From Spinacia oleracea (lineage: Eukaryota > Streptophyta > Magnoliopsida > Caryophyllales > Amaranthaceae): a stretch of 64,000 nt of DNA. Position 1 is the stretch's first letter. Every line of letters starts with the position of its first letter. Both the position numbers and the translations under genes were made by a program. A model generated the notes under the pieces. It was not told where the DNA came from. It saw only the letters and a list, made by a program, of their open reading frames with translations, and did not search any database. The stretch is taken from NCBI RefSeq assembly GCF_020520425.1, contig NC_079491.1, forward strand, positions 7,241,143 through 7,305,142, read 5' to 3'. Positions 24,201 through 34,616 of the stretch are shown piece after piece.

Positions 24201-25450
24201 CACAGTACCAAATTAGTAAGCAGTTAAAACATGAGTAAGCAGTTAAGCACAAGCCTGTTTCTCATCATGTACATTCAAAAGCTATTCAAATCATTCCCAA
24301 ATCCAGGTAGCATATGGTGCAAGAGACAAAATTCTGAACTCACACCCTTGCGTGTATTGGAAAAAGGAAAGGTAAAAAACTAGAAAGAACTTCATCCGAA
24401 ATCATATTTTGGCCATACTAGGTAACCCAACAAAAAATATTCAAAACCGGAAAGACAGCACTATGGACAGCCTAAACTAGCAATTACAAAAACTTCATCA
24501 TTCCCTTATAAGACATAAAATACCATTACATATGGACAACTCATATTTCTCACAAAGTCAGATTCATTGGTCTTAACTCTTAAGTTCCTATTAAAGCAAA
24601 ACAAACCACTAAAATTTCCATCACTTATAATCCAGATAGATGATAGTTGGTACTACTACTTATCCAACAAACTAATTGTCCACCATTATTACCAAGAATG
24701 CTGATGGTTCTCTGTTTACAAAAGCAGAAAATGTTGCAGGTATTCGAAAAGAAACAAAAAAAACACATATATGAAATGCTTACGGTCCCATTCCAGCCGA
24801 GAGCCCATTGTCAACAAACATCAAAAGTCGAAACAAGAAAATAGTGGTGTAGTCAACCTGCCCACAAGAAGTGGCGCATCTAATTATTATCAAAGCATAC
24901 ACAGCATAGTTGTAGCAAAATAAACAATAACAAGGGCGAAAAATCAAAACCCACCACTATCCATATGTGCAAAGGGTATGTGCAAAGATGGTATCGCTTC
25001 CAGTTAACGGCCACTATAACTCTGAGATGATGTAGTCAAAGAGCACTAACTGAATAAATCACTCGAAAACAATAAATTTACATTTGTTATGACTGTAAAT
25101 TGACACAGAAAAACTCAATTTTACATGAAATGACGCTCCGATTAGGAATTGAAAACTCAATTATAGCTGAATTATTCAATAAGATGACGAAAGGTGCAAA
25201 AACTATCCTAAAACGAGCAAAGATTGAACAAAAGATCACTGGAAATGATCAAATTGATTGCGCAACAAAAGGATACACACTTGTGGCAAGCATCGACAAG
25301 AAGAACCCATCGTACCTTCAAACACAAAACAAAAACCCCAAAAAAATCATCAAAATTCCACTCAAATTAACAAAAGAAATGCGGGAAAAATGAAGTAAAA
25401 TTTCAGAAAATAGAGCGGAACCATTTGAAGTCGACGCCTCTGATAGCCAT
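18254..25450 (-). CDS. SIS3: SIS3-type RING-H2 E3 ubiquitin ligase
   Basis: SIS3 (SUGAR-INSENSITIVE 3) is a membrane RING ligase tied to sugar response in Arabidopsis. Ten exons in frame: 25422-25450, 25277-25315, 24955-25021, 24784-24857, 23776-23914, 23602-23694, 23410-23478, 21881-22000, 19743-19856, 18254-18706, giving 398 residues. The start [19 protein letters not shown] matches the family. Hydrophobic segments lie near residues 14-30, 42-60, 83-110 and 124-146. Residues 117-127 read [11 protein letters not shown]. The RING-H2 finger has Cys236, Cys239, Cys254, His256, His259, Cys262, Cys273 and Cys276, a complete C3H2C3 set. The C-terminal tail after residue 276 is disordered and about 40 residues longer than I recall for Arabidopsis, with repeats of NPGPARVN type. 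Intron 2 has a U12-type donor. Introns 8 and 9 hold MITEs. Confidence 0.95.
18978..19287. repeat. Tandem 157-bp duplication in SIS3 intron 9
   Basis: Two head-to-tail copies start at 18978 and 19135 with TTAAGGAGGGATAAACAAAG and end with GGAACAAGCATT. They differ by a few bases and by poly-T length. The outer wording (ACTCTCTCAGTTTAGGAG near 18929 and GCGGATGGAGGGAGTA near 19254) suggests the duplication happened within a Stowaway-like MITE, though that element is not cleanly bounded. Confidence 0.75.
20015..20283. mobile_element. Stowaway-type MITE in SIS3 intron 8
   Basis: Inverted ends ATTCCTCCG...TTGCACCAT and ATGGTGCAA...AGAGGAAG, flanked by TA, bound about 270 bp without coding potential. 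The GCACCAT subterminal word links it to the elements at 33034 and 34360. Confidence 0.7.
20284..21880 (-). other. Rest of SIS3 intron 8
   Basis: About 1.6 kb of intron between the exon carrying [11 protein letters not shown] and the first RING exon. Around 21220-21500 the base composition is less AT-rich and reads like remnant repeat, but I cannot assign it. No gene, RNA gene or bounded element is seen. Confidence 0.5.
22001..23409 (-). other. SIS3 intron 7
   Basis: A 1.4-kb AT-rich GT-AG intron. I see no bounded element or gene in it. Short open frames inside it are not supported. Confidence 0.65.
23915..24783 (-). other. SIS3 intron 4
   Basis: An 869-bp AT-rich intron that splits a Pro codon between CC and G. 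Nothing else is recognisable in it. Confidence 0.65.
25022..25276 (-). other. U12-type (minor spliceosome) intron, SIS3 intron 2
   Basis: Read on the minus strand, the donor is GTATCCTTTTG, identical to the U12-class consensus GTATCCTTT. Near the 3' end CTCTTTGAC lies with its branch-type A about 13 bases before the terminal AG and fits the U12 branch site TTCCTTRAC at 7 of 9 positions. Only this donor with this acceptor preserves the expected LATSV-VIVAVNW reading frame. The assignment is strong from sequence but was not scored. Confidence 0.75.
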
Positions 25451-25748
25451 TGAAGTGAAACTGGAAACCCTAAATTGGAGGTTTTAGAGTGAAGTGAATT
25501 GCATTTTGGGCGAAAATCAAACGCAACTGTGGTGATTATAATAGAGAGAATTGCGCGAATCGAAAAAATGAATCGAGTGCAGTAGGATGAAACGTTCACG
25601 CTAATGTGCAGAACAGTTGTGAGAGACTGAGAGGAAGAGTGGGAAGAAGTCACCTTCAATTTTGGGAAAGTTGGAGAGAGAGACAGAGAAGCAGGGGGTT
25701 GAACTGACAACTGACTATACCATCTACGGAGTACTTAACACTGGTAAT

Positions 25749-26295
25749 TAGACCTGTCAAACGGGTCGGTCGGGTCGGGTCGTAAAAATTTACTTTCGGG
25801 TTCGAGTTGAATCGGGTCGGTCAGTTTCGGGTTCGGGTTTACAAATGCTTGTTCAAGACCCAGAACTTTCGGGTTCGGGTCGACCCAACGGGTTGAGAGA
25901 TTTTAAAACGCGCATTATATTTTCATTAATTTAGGTGAAAGATATACAAAATATTGGCACAAGTTAACAAATTTTCCTACGAAAGTTTATATTTTGTCAA
26001 ATTCAATCATAAAATGGCATATAATTCAAATTAAAATCATATTACACAGAACAATAGTAAAAACAACTGTCTTTTATGCTTAAATTTTCTCATAATCTCA
26101 TTTATTACTATAAATACAATGATTTTCAATCGGTCGGGTCTAAAACGGGTTCGGTCGGGTTTTGACCCATTCCTTTTCGGGTTGTTCGGGTTCGGATAAA
26201 ATCGGGTTACGGGTCACAAAATCTTGTTCAGGACCCATTATTTTTGGGTCGGGTTCGGGTCGGTTTTCGGGTCGGGTCGATTTTTGACAGCTCTA
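25749..26295. mobile_element. hAT-like MITE built from GGGTCGGGTCGG words
   Basis: Ends TAGACCTGTCAAACGGG and TTTTTGACAGCTCTA are imperfect inverted repeats flanked by a perfect 8-bp duplication CTGGTAAT (25741-25748 and 26296-26303). The terminal 120-150 bp on each side consist of GGGTCGGGTCGG and GGGTTCGGGTT words, while the middle is plain AT-rich DNA. No transposase is present. It lies about 300 bp upstream of the SIS3 start codon, within the likely promoter. Confidence 0.92.
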
Positions 26296-26399
26296 CTGGT
26301 AATTAAAGATTAACACACTTAATAATTCTTACCAAAAATAGATAATTTTACCTTCTCCGGTTTTAGCATAAACGGAGTGGTTCATTTGTGGGGGAAACG

Positions 26400-27131
26400 A
26401 AACATACGGAATAGAACGGTTAAAAACTTACCGGATTTGAAAATCCGGCCTAAATCGACCCGTAATTGAAATCGGTTCGGATCCAAAATTTTGGTAAATC
26501 AAGTAATTTGTAACTCGACTTATACACGACCCGATAATACTGATGATTGATTTTGACATGATATTATATGACCTGAACCCGACACCCGAGCAGAAGATAA
26601 CCGAACTGACCCGACAATGATCTGAACCCTACTTTACACCCGACCCGACAATGACTGAACCCGATTTATAACACGGCAATAACATATTGACTTGACAATA
26701 ACATATGATGATCGATCTGGTTTGAATAAAACTAAAAATTTAGAAATAAATTAAACATTAATTTTATAACATAAGAAAAAAAATATTAAAAACTTGACCA
26801 GACCCATAGTTATCGAACCTTGACTCGTGTCGAAGAGTGAACCCGACCTAAAATTTAGTCCACCTGATAATTATCCGATCAAAATTTGACTCAAACCCAA
26901 AATTACCTGCTACAAAATCGACTTAAACCCGACTCGGTAAGACCCGAACCCGACCTAAATATGACTCGATCTTAACCCAACATGTACCCGAAATGGGAAA
27001 AACAACTCGAAATGACCCCGCCGAAACCAACCCGGGTGACAGAGTAACCCAACACGACCCGACATGATCATGACTCGATACGTGAGATAAATAGATCCGA
27101 ACCAGACTCAAGTAACCGTTTTGACAGCTCT
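26400..27131. mobile_element. Decayed relative of the GGGTCG hAT-like family
   Basis: Degenerate ACCCGACCCGACAATGA and CCGAACCCGACC words run through this stretch. It ends CCGTTTTGACAGCTCT, like the right end of the element at 25749-26295. I cannot find a matching left end or a duplication, so it is older or truncated. Confidence 0.5.
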
Positions 27132-27257
27132 CCTCGAACCAAGAGACTATAGCTCCCTTTTCTCGTGATTCGTCAAATCTTCGTAATTTTGTGAAAGTTA
27201 ATCGAGCGGCTACTTGTATAGTTATAGACTACAAAATACAATGGAGTCATCATGTAT

Positions 27258-27556
27258 ACTACTACCTCCATTCCTTAAAGTTCTTTACGCTTTCTGTTCC
27301 GTTACTGAAAGTTCTTTACACTCTATTTTTATTCTATTTTTAGCATATAAATTTTACATTTATACCCTCATTTAATTTGACCCACTACAACATACCACTT
27401 GCAATACTTTAATATTAATGTTCATCCACTCACATTGATAGACAATTTATAGCCACTCATTTTTTCATTTGTTAGTCCACCATCACATGTTCACCAAAGT
27501 TCCATAATTACCGTGCAAATAGTAAACGTAAAGAACATTTAGGAATAGATGTAGTA
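27258..27556. mobile_element. Stowaway-like MITE
   Basis: Left wording ACTACCTCCATTCCTTAAAG then TTCTTTACG is mirrored at the right by CGTAAAGAACATTTAGGAATAG followed by ATGTAGTA. TA-type flanks fit Tc1/mariner insertion. Boundaries are good to a few bases. Confidence 0.65.
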
Positions 27557-28068
27557 TATGAAGTGACGAACATTTGTTACTCCTTTTATGCACGTTAGCT
27601 TAGGCCTTTAGGGGATCAATTTGATTAAGTGCCTCTTTGATTTTTCTTGAGGTCAAACGACCAATAGATACTTTACGGTATCTGTTATTTTGGACACGGT
27701 TATCTGTTTTGGGCCTATTTACTGGGATTTTCCGCATCTGTCTAGAGAGTAGTATATAAACTCTTTAGGTGATAACCTAGCCGTATTTCTGTAATCTGTA
27801 TTCCTCAAGATCAATAAAACTTTCCTCCCCTCTGCCTGTGGACGTAGCTAACACATTGTTAATGAACCACGTTAAATCTCTGCGTTCTTTAATTACGTTA
27901 TTTAATCTTTCTTTGCATCCGTTATAACAATGCATGGATAGATATGTATGGCTCTGTAAATCTTTCTGATACACTCAGAAACAAGATTTGTCATACATCT
28001 GGGTTTTGCAATTTGCATTCACCAAGTATGTACAATAAGCATGCAGAAATTGCAGAAAATTAATCTAT
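27557..28068. other. Flank downstream of the phosphatase-like gene
   Basis: Unassigned sequence between a MITE and the stop codon of the phosphatase-like gene. Its part near 28068 is probably 3' UTR. No gene or bounded repeat is seen. Confidence 0.5.
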
Positions 28069-30113
28069 CTACCTACAATTAGGTGGATTGTAACACTTAT
28101 ATACATTTGATGTCGGTTTCTTGTATTCAGGTATGCTGCTTGCATCTACATATCTCACCTCTCCTGGGCTGAAAGAAAGATCTCTATGCCTGAAAAATTA
28201 ATTAAAAAGACAGATCTGAAAGTAGCTTAGCCTTGATTACGCTTAAGAGTTGGGATTATTGAACATTAATTAAGTACCTTCGAAGATCGAGTCCAACTAA
28301 ACCAGCTTGTAGTACTGATAAATTGTCAGAATCTGGAGACACGATGATGACTGTGTCACCGGAGTATTGAGTTTCCAGAACTGACATGAGCTGTGTTACG
28401 CGTACAAACACATCTCCCACACTCTCGTTTGGGGTTCCATCATCAATAGGAGGCGGCTTTATGTTGGGAGATACTCCATCTGATGCATAAACCTGTATAA
28501 GCACTACAGCAGTAAACAGAACAGCACTATAAACACAAACCAGCAAATTAAAATGTTCAGTATCATTACCAGTTTTCAGTCGTTTTTTTGGTTTTGTGGA
28601 CTTAAATTTAGTCATATAGTTAGTACTACGAGTAACCCTAAACATTTCATATGCAGTACTATATGCTCATTCAGTGCAACTTGTTTTTCCAAGTGATCAA
28701 AACCAGACCTCTGAAACAGATTCTAGTGCCTTGCCTTCATAAGCCCCTAGCCCGCGAGCATCCAGAAAGCTATACTCAGGCACTATGTGGCTACACCAGA
28801 ACAAAAACAAGTAACATCCATGTTATCTAATAGGCAAGAAATCACTCATTAACCAACAATTTGTAATCAAGCTAATGCGGTAATTCTTCATTTTTCGTAC
28901 AGTCAGAAGATAGATATAGAACTGACCGTTTCAGTTATGTAGGCACTGTTCTATTCAACTTATTTTGACTTATGTCAGACAAAATAAGTTTAAATAAGTT
29001 CAGTTAATTTCAGAAAAGTTCAGATAACATGAGTTCAGGAAAAAAGAACTGACAATTTTACACACAAATTATTTACAAAATAAGTAGGCCGAGGTTTCAA
29101 TCTTCAACCTCAATTGAGAAATTAGCAAATAACAGGCCAAATTAATCATTAATGACAGAAATCAACAATCAAAATCGACACCATATGACTAGTAAAATAG
29201 AGTAATTTGACAAATTTCCATGAACAAGTGAACTGATAGTGAGCTGAATAGTGAAATTATAAGCTCTTTTTTCTAAACACATTCTAAGGCGTTGTTTGGT
29301 GCAACTGAAATTAACTTATATTATTGAAGTGAACTTATATTATTAACTTATTTGAACTCAAATTTTGCTGAAATAAGTCAAAAATAAATTAAAACAAACA
29401 GACCCACAACTTTTCACAAATTGAGTTCATTGAAAGCAATTCAATATCAGAAATATTGAAAAAGATGATTTACCTACGATCAATTCTATTAACAGAAGCA
29501 ATAATCTCAGCAGCCTGGTAAGCTCTTTGAGTGATAGAAGGCCAAATCCAGCAACTCCCTTCACAAGCTCCCATTTTCTTTAGTTCCAAAGCAGCCCTCA
29601 CTGTCTGTCTCTTCCCATTTTCCGACAACCCGTTATCGACCGATGTTTTTGCCACCGGGTTCGTATTGATCACCCCCAATCCTTCGTACTGGGACTCCCC
29701 TGCCCTCACCAGAAAATACCTTCATCAAACCACACAAAACCGAAAAATCAAAACTTTAAAGTAAAGAAATCAAAATTAAAATTCAGCTTAAGTTAATTAT
29801 AATTGTGTATCAACGGAATGATTTGAAAATTTGAAACAGGGGTTTATGAATTTTACCTGTTAATAAGCCGAAATGGTGGCATTTGGAAGAGACCGCGGGC
29901 ATCGACAGGCGGGGGTAAAATGGGGATTTGGGAGCTGAGGAGAGAGAAATAGGTGGTAGTAGAGAGTGAAAGTGAGGTGAGGAGGTGGCGACGGTTGATG
30001 GAAATGGAGGAAATTTGGGAGGAGAGAGAAGGGATTGGTGGTTGTGGTTGTGGTTGTGGGTGTGGTGGTGGAGGAAGCTTGGCTTTGGAGGTGGATATTG
30101 TTGTTGTCTCCAT
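28069..30113 (-). CDS. Histidine-phosphatase (phosphoglycerate mutase-like) family protein, likely pseudoenzyme
   Basis: Five exons in frame: 29857-30113, 29474-29719, 28709-28790, 28278-28492 and 28069-28189, giving 306 residues. Residues 1-75 are Ser/Pro/Thr-rich and look like a chloroplast transit peptide. The mature part begins near ARGLFQMPPFRLINRYFLVR. The family normally has a catalytic RHG motif at this place; here it is Arg91-Ala92-Gly93-Glu94. The second catalytic His, normally in a V-S/T-H motif, is replaced in VIIVSPDSDN by Pro248. The fold is otherwise well kept (SITQRAYQAAEIIA, VPEYSFLDARGLGAYEGK, GTPNESVGDVFVRV). As I recall, an Arabidopsis relative (At1g58280) also reads VRAGES, so the change looks ancient, not a local mutation. 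True mutase or phosphatase activity is therefore unlikely. The role is unknown. Confidence 0.9.
28791..29473 (-). other. Intron 2 of the phosphatase-like gene
   Basis: A 683-bp GT-AG intron rich in AACTTATTTT and AAATAAGTT words in both orientations. A block from GGCGTTGTTTGGTGCAACTG (about 29287) to AAACAAACAGACCC (about 29402) looks like a small fold-back repeat, but I could not fix its ends. Confidence 0.5.
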
Positions 30114-32382
30114 TTTTTTTTTTTTTTAAAAATTTGGGTTCTATTTTGAAATTCTGTTTTCAGTTTACTTGGACATTGTGCTGGTTAGTGGTACGCGCGG
30201 CTGGTACCGAGAGTCCGACACCGACACTAAACAAAACTGATCCAGAATTCCAGACCCGATACCCGATTTTATTTACCCAATTTTACCCAACTTGAAATCC
30301 AAATTGATTAGAGCTAAAATCTAAACTAACCCCAAATTGAATACCCTGATATTCAAACTGACCTGAATCGAAGTAACTGATTGGTCTTCATCCGAAATCG
30401 AAGTAAATTGAATCGAAAATAACTGTAAAAACAATATTAAGATGAACACAATATAATTCAAACCGAAGACCAACTCAAATGTACCAATAGTTCATACTAA
30501 ATAACACAAGATTTTATAACTTTATAATATCATTATTGTTATATGTCTCATACATGTCTGATGTCTCGTGTTCTCGATTATGGATTTGTAAAAGTACGTG
30601 AGACTAAAATCTCTAAAATTATCACTTGTAAATATGTGAAATGTAACCTCTATCGATTGCCCTAACTCCAATAATTAGTTCCATACAGCCATACTACTCC
30701 ATTCCCATTATAACAAAACCTGTGTAACGTAGCTTATAGGTTGTTTTAGTTTTCTTTTGTTGTTCTTTCTAGTAAGGGGAGCCTTCCTAAAAATGTTACC
30801 TCGCTGATTAGGAAGCTTGCTCGTTATTTTGTTATATTCTGTTTATTTTCAGCTTTGGTTACAATTGAAATAAATGAAATTTTGTCAAACAAAATTTTAT
30901 TTTATTTTTAAAAGGTGCAATTCTCTTCTAAAAATACAATTAAAGTGAAAGTGTAACTCGTAAATTATCGCAGTACACAACATGACAACAGAATGCAAGA
31001 ATAAAGAACCACTGAATTAGCAATGGGCTCGGTTATGGGCCTTAGTCCAATTCAAATAGGATTCGAGTAATTCACATACTTACAAATCACAATCCTTGAA
31101 CTCGATTCTCAAGGGTATAGATTCCTTTTTCTGCCTTCTACCTCGTTACGGCTAGGAATCTGCGAAATATTTCGGTCCGATAATGTTGTTCTTTTAAAAA
31201 AAAAATACAAAAATAACAATTTGTATTCCGTTTTCTAAATGGTTTTGGATATGAAATTTAATAATTTAGATACGAAGACCGGACTGATTATGTTTGGACT
31301 GGATCAGACCAATATGGCTTCTAGACTTCCTTTAACTTATGGAATAAAACAAACAAATTGTGGAACATCTTTTTAAAAGCCTAATATATACAAAATAGTT
31401 CGTAATATAATGATCTTCAATTCCAAACATATTGGAAGAGAAAATTAATGATTTTAGTGGTTTCTAAGTGTTAGAGTTATGGTATATCTAGTGTTAAACT
31501 AACACAACTCTAGTTTCCTAAACATACTAGAACCCTAAATATACCATAACTCTAATTCTAAGGGGCTTTTTTAGGGGTGTTTAATAAATAATTTTTAAAT
31601 ATCAATTTTTTGTAATTTTTTCTTATTCATAATAGAAGATATTAATGTTTGAAATCGTGCATTGTCAAACGTGTCTAAATAATTGTGTTATTTAAAAAAG
31701 AACATATGAAGTATTTTTCAATCCGGAACCGTTTGTTTTCCGTCAGGTCTAATTGGTCTGGACCGGTTTTTTAATACCCCTAACTATATAAAACATAGAA
31801 CGTGTGAAAGACAAGAAATTTGTGAAAATATGGATCATTCAATCGATTTAATTTGGAAAAGCTATCAATAAACAAAGTTCTATATATCAATAAACAAAAT
31901 TTATAATATATATCAATAAACAAAGATAGATTGTTCTTTAAGTTTGTTAGTACATGTTATGATGGTTGGTTCTGTGCATCTTCAAGATCATAATGGAATG
32001 CTACTCCATATCATCATTTCTTTCAACTCGTACTCGTGGAACATTGCTTAACTTACCATATATACATGCATGATTGATGAAATGCTTCATACGAAGTAAT
32101 TAACAAAAAAATATAAATGAATTTAATGATTATTAATTCATTCTCTTAATTAATTATTGTTTGAATTAAGATATCATCATATTTTTTCAGTTTGAAACAG
32201 CTCAAAATTACACTTGAGTATTGCAGTGGTCTAGTCTCCTTTCGTCTTGCGTGTAATCTGTTGTCCAGCAGTTTTTTTTAACGTTGGCTTGAAGATGAAA
32301 ATATGACAAATAGTTTAATTGTCGAGGATGATATTTATAGGACATTTTGAACTAGGGAAGACTTGAAGGTTGATAGTTGATA
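30114..32382. other. Intergenic, decayed repeats only
   Basis: Right of the phosphatase-like start codon. From 30200 to 30430 there are degenerate GACCCGATACCCGA-type words like the hAT-related family. At 30860-30895 AATGAAATTTTGTCAAACAAAA resembles the 3' tail of a LINE. At 31464-31563 two 20-odd-base arms around TTAGAGTTATGGTATAT face each other. From 31160 to 31782 the ends TAGGAATCTG and TACCCCTA are weakly hAT-like but without a duplication. No gene is seen. Confidence 0.45.
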
Positions 32383-33024
32383 CTCCCTCCGTATTTATTT
32401 AAGAAATACACTTGCCTTTTTCGGCCGTATTTATATAAGAGATACAATTGTCATTTTTAATAATTTATCAACTCCACCATTTAGGGGGCTTGTTTGGTTG
32501 ACATGGGAATTAAATTCCTACAGGAAATTATAATTCAAGGGAAATTAGTTCCCATGTTCAATTCATGGGAATTTCTTAAAATTGTTTGGTTGACAACATG
32601 GGAATTAGTTCCCATGTTCAATTCATGGGAATTTCTTAAAATTGTTTGGTTGACAATATGGGAATTAGAAATTCCCATGAACTTTGATTGACCAAAGGGG
32701 GACTAGGTAGTTTACTTCCCATGTTTTGTAGGAACTCAAAATTCCCATGAATTTCAAATTCCTCCATTTTTATTTTGTTATGTCAACCAAACAACTAGCC
32801 AATTTATGAATTCCCATAAATTTTCACTTCCCCCATTTTTAGATGTCAACCAAACAAATAATTTTATAACTACACCCCACCCCCTAAAATGACATAGTCC
32901 CTAATTGTTTTACTTATTAAAATATCTACCCAACCCTATTTTTTTTATTACTTTATTTCATTCAATTTTTTTTCTTAATACTCGTGCCCGGCCAAATGTA
33001 TCTCTTAAATAAATACGGAGGGAG
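32383..33024. mobile_element. Stowaway-type MITE, interrupted by another element
   Basis: Ends CTCCCTCCGTATTTATTTAAG and its mirror CTTAAATAAATACGGAGGGAG are inverted repeats flanked by TA. It belongs to the same family as the element at 13504-13829 (shared words GGCCGTATTTA, CTCGTGCCCGGC, CCACCCC). Comparison with that copy shows that about 375 bp at 32484-32857 is a later insertion. Confidence 0.85.
32484..32857. mobile_element. Nested MITE with GTTTGGTTGACA ends
   Basis: The left end GGGGGCTTGTTTGGTTGACA is mirrored by TGTCAACCAAACAAA on the right. The interior holds a tandem duplication of a 63-base unit (starting AGTTCCCATGTTCAATTCAT) and many self-complementary GGGAATT/AATTCCC words. 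It sits inside the Stowaway copy at 32383-33024. The superfamily is uncertain; a Tourist/Harbinger-like origin with a TTA target is my guess. Confidence 0.65.
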
Positions 33025-33033
33025 TATTGCATA

Positions 33034-33271
33034 CTTCCTCCATTTTTTAATAATTGCACCATCTTGGTTTTAGTACTATTCTCATATTCTTATATAGTTA
33101 TTTTTTTGTGATTTATATATAAGGAAAAATATATTCATGTGGGATCTTGTTAGATTCGTCTCGAAATATACTTTCAAATTATCAAATTTTTATACTTTTT
33201 TAAATGTATAATAAGAGATATTAGTGGTTAAAAAAGTGCATTGGCAAGCTTAAAATCTCAGATGGTGCAAT
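33034..33271. mobile_element. Stowaway-type MITE lacking its right tip
   Basis: Begins CTTCCTCCATTTTTT...TTGCACCATC after a TA and runs to CAGATGGTGCAAT, where the last 20 or so bases expected from the relative at 34360-34616 are missing. Immediately after it begins the CAGTGGCGGACC sequence, so the tip was probably lost or displaced when that element arrived. Confidence 0.6.
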
Positions 33272-33660
33272 CAGTGGCGGACCTAGGGTGGGACATCCTA
33301 GGTCACGTGACCCACTAATATTTTAAAAAAAAAGATATTTGAAAACCCAAAATCAAACCCAAAAACCGTGCTCCCTCTCTGTCTCACTGCCTGGAATGCA
33401 GCCAAGTGAAACCCAAAAGACCAAAACCTAAAAACCTTCATTACCTCCCTCTCTCTCTCTTCGACGCAGGCCGCAGCCACCAGCCACCAACCTCATCCGA
33501 CCAACGAAGTACACCCAGATTCGCAGCATACCGAGGCGACTAAGCGAGGTCGCGAGGAAGAGGAACCGAGTCACCGAGGAAGAGGAGGAGGAGTCGAGCC
33601 GGCGAGCACCGAGGAAGAGGAGACTGTGGGCACTCGTTAGAAAAATCGTTTAATTAGGTA
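33272..33660 (+). mobile_element. Possible hAT-type transposon 5' end (CAGTGGCGGA family)
   Basis: Starts CAGTGGCGGACCTAGG, a terminus shape I associate with plant hAT-like repeats. It continues through a CT-rich and then GA-rich segment of unusual composition for the region (GAGGAAGAGGAGGAGGAGTC). No matching right end is visible before 34.3 kb and no transposase is readable. It is likely a 5' fragment. The superfamily call is weak. Confidence 0.35.
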
Positions 33661-34359
33661 CTTCTATTTATATATTTAATTTGTCATTTTGTGGGATGAT
33701 TTGGAGATGTTCGACGTACATGCACGAGGATGCTTTTGTTAAAAACGGAGTACTAATATTTTGAAATTTTTGCTAAAAGTTGATAAATTTTGACTGTAAT
33801 TTCTTACTATTATTTTCATTAAACCATTATCAATTTATCATGTGAGTTCTTGTTAAATTTCTTGATATATATTTTCAAATGTAAACTTTTTAGACGTAGG
33901 ACTCCATCACTCCAATTACCGGTTGTACGGAAGACCTATAAAAGTGATATTAATAGAGTAAACGTTAAAATGATAATTACTTACGAAGTACTACGTATAT
34001 AGGTTCCCAAAATCATCAAATAAATGCTAATGTGAATCTGCTACGGAATTAAACTTGGGTATGGTCTTAGTGCCCAACCTATAGAACTATGTTAGAGTGT
34101 CATTTTGGTAGTTTATAATTTTATTTCTTTTGAGGGAAGGGTAGTTTATATTTAGGCCATCCAATAAGAGATCGAGTGCTTTAGCTAATTCTGCTAGCTA
34201 GCTAGGTCGGATACAGGATACTAGGTCGGTGATGATCTACAATTCTTTTTTTTTTTTTTTTTTTTACATTGGAATGATCTACTATTTTTCTTTACCACAT
34301 TTATGATGTTATGGCTCATTCACACCCAAAAAGGGCTCATTCACACCCAAAAAAATATA

Positions 34360-34616
34360 CTTTCTCCATTTTTTTTAATTGCACCATCTGGGATTTCACG
34401 CTTGCCAATGCACTATTTTAACTACTAATATCTCTCATTATACATTTTAAAAAATTATAAAAAATTGATAATTTGAGAGTATATTTCGAGACGCATTTAA
34501 CAAGATCCTACATGAGTATATTTTTTCTTACATATAAATCACAAAAAATAACTATATAAGAATAAGGGAATAGTGCTAAAACCAAGATGGTGTAATTATA
34601 AAAAAAATGGAGGAAG
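34360..34616. mobile_element. Stowaway-type MITE
   Basis: Ends TTTCTCCATTTTTTTTAATT...GCACCATC and GATGGTGTAATTAT...ATGGAGGAAG, flanked by TA, bound 257 bp. It is a full-length relative, in opposite orientation, of the truncated copy at 33034. Confidence 0.8.

Noticed and set aside
31153-31782. hAT-like element with ends TAGGAATCTG and TACCCCTA
   Set aside because: The flanks GTTACGGC and ACTATATA do not form a duplication and the inverted ends match poorly.
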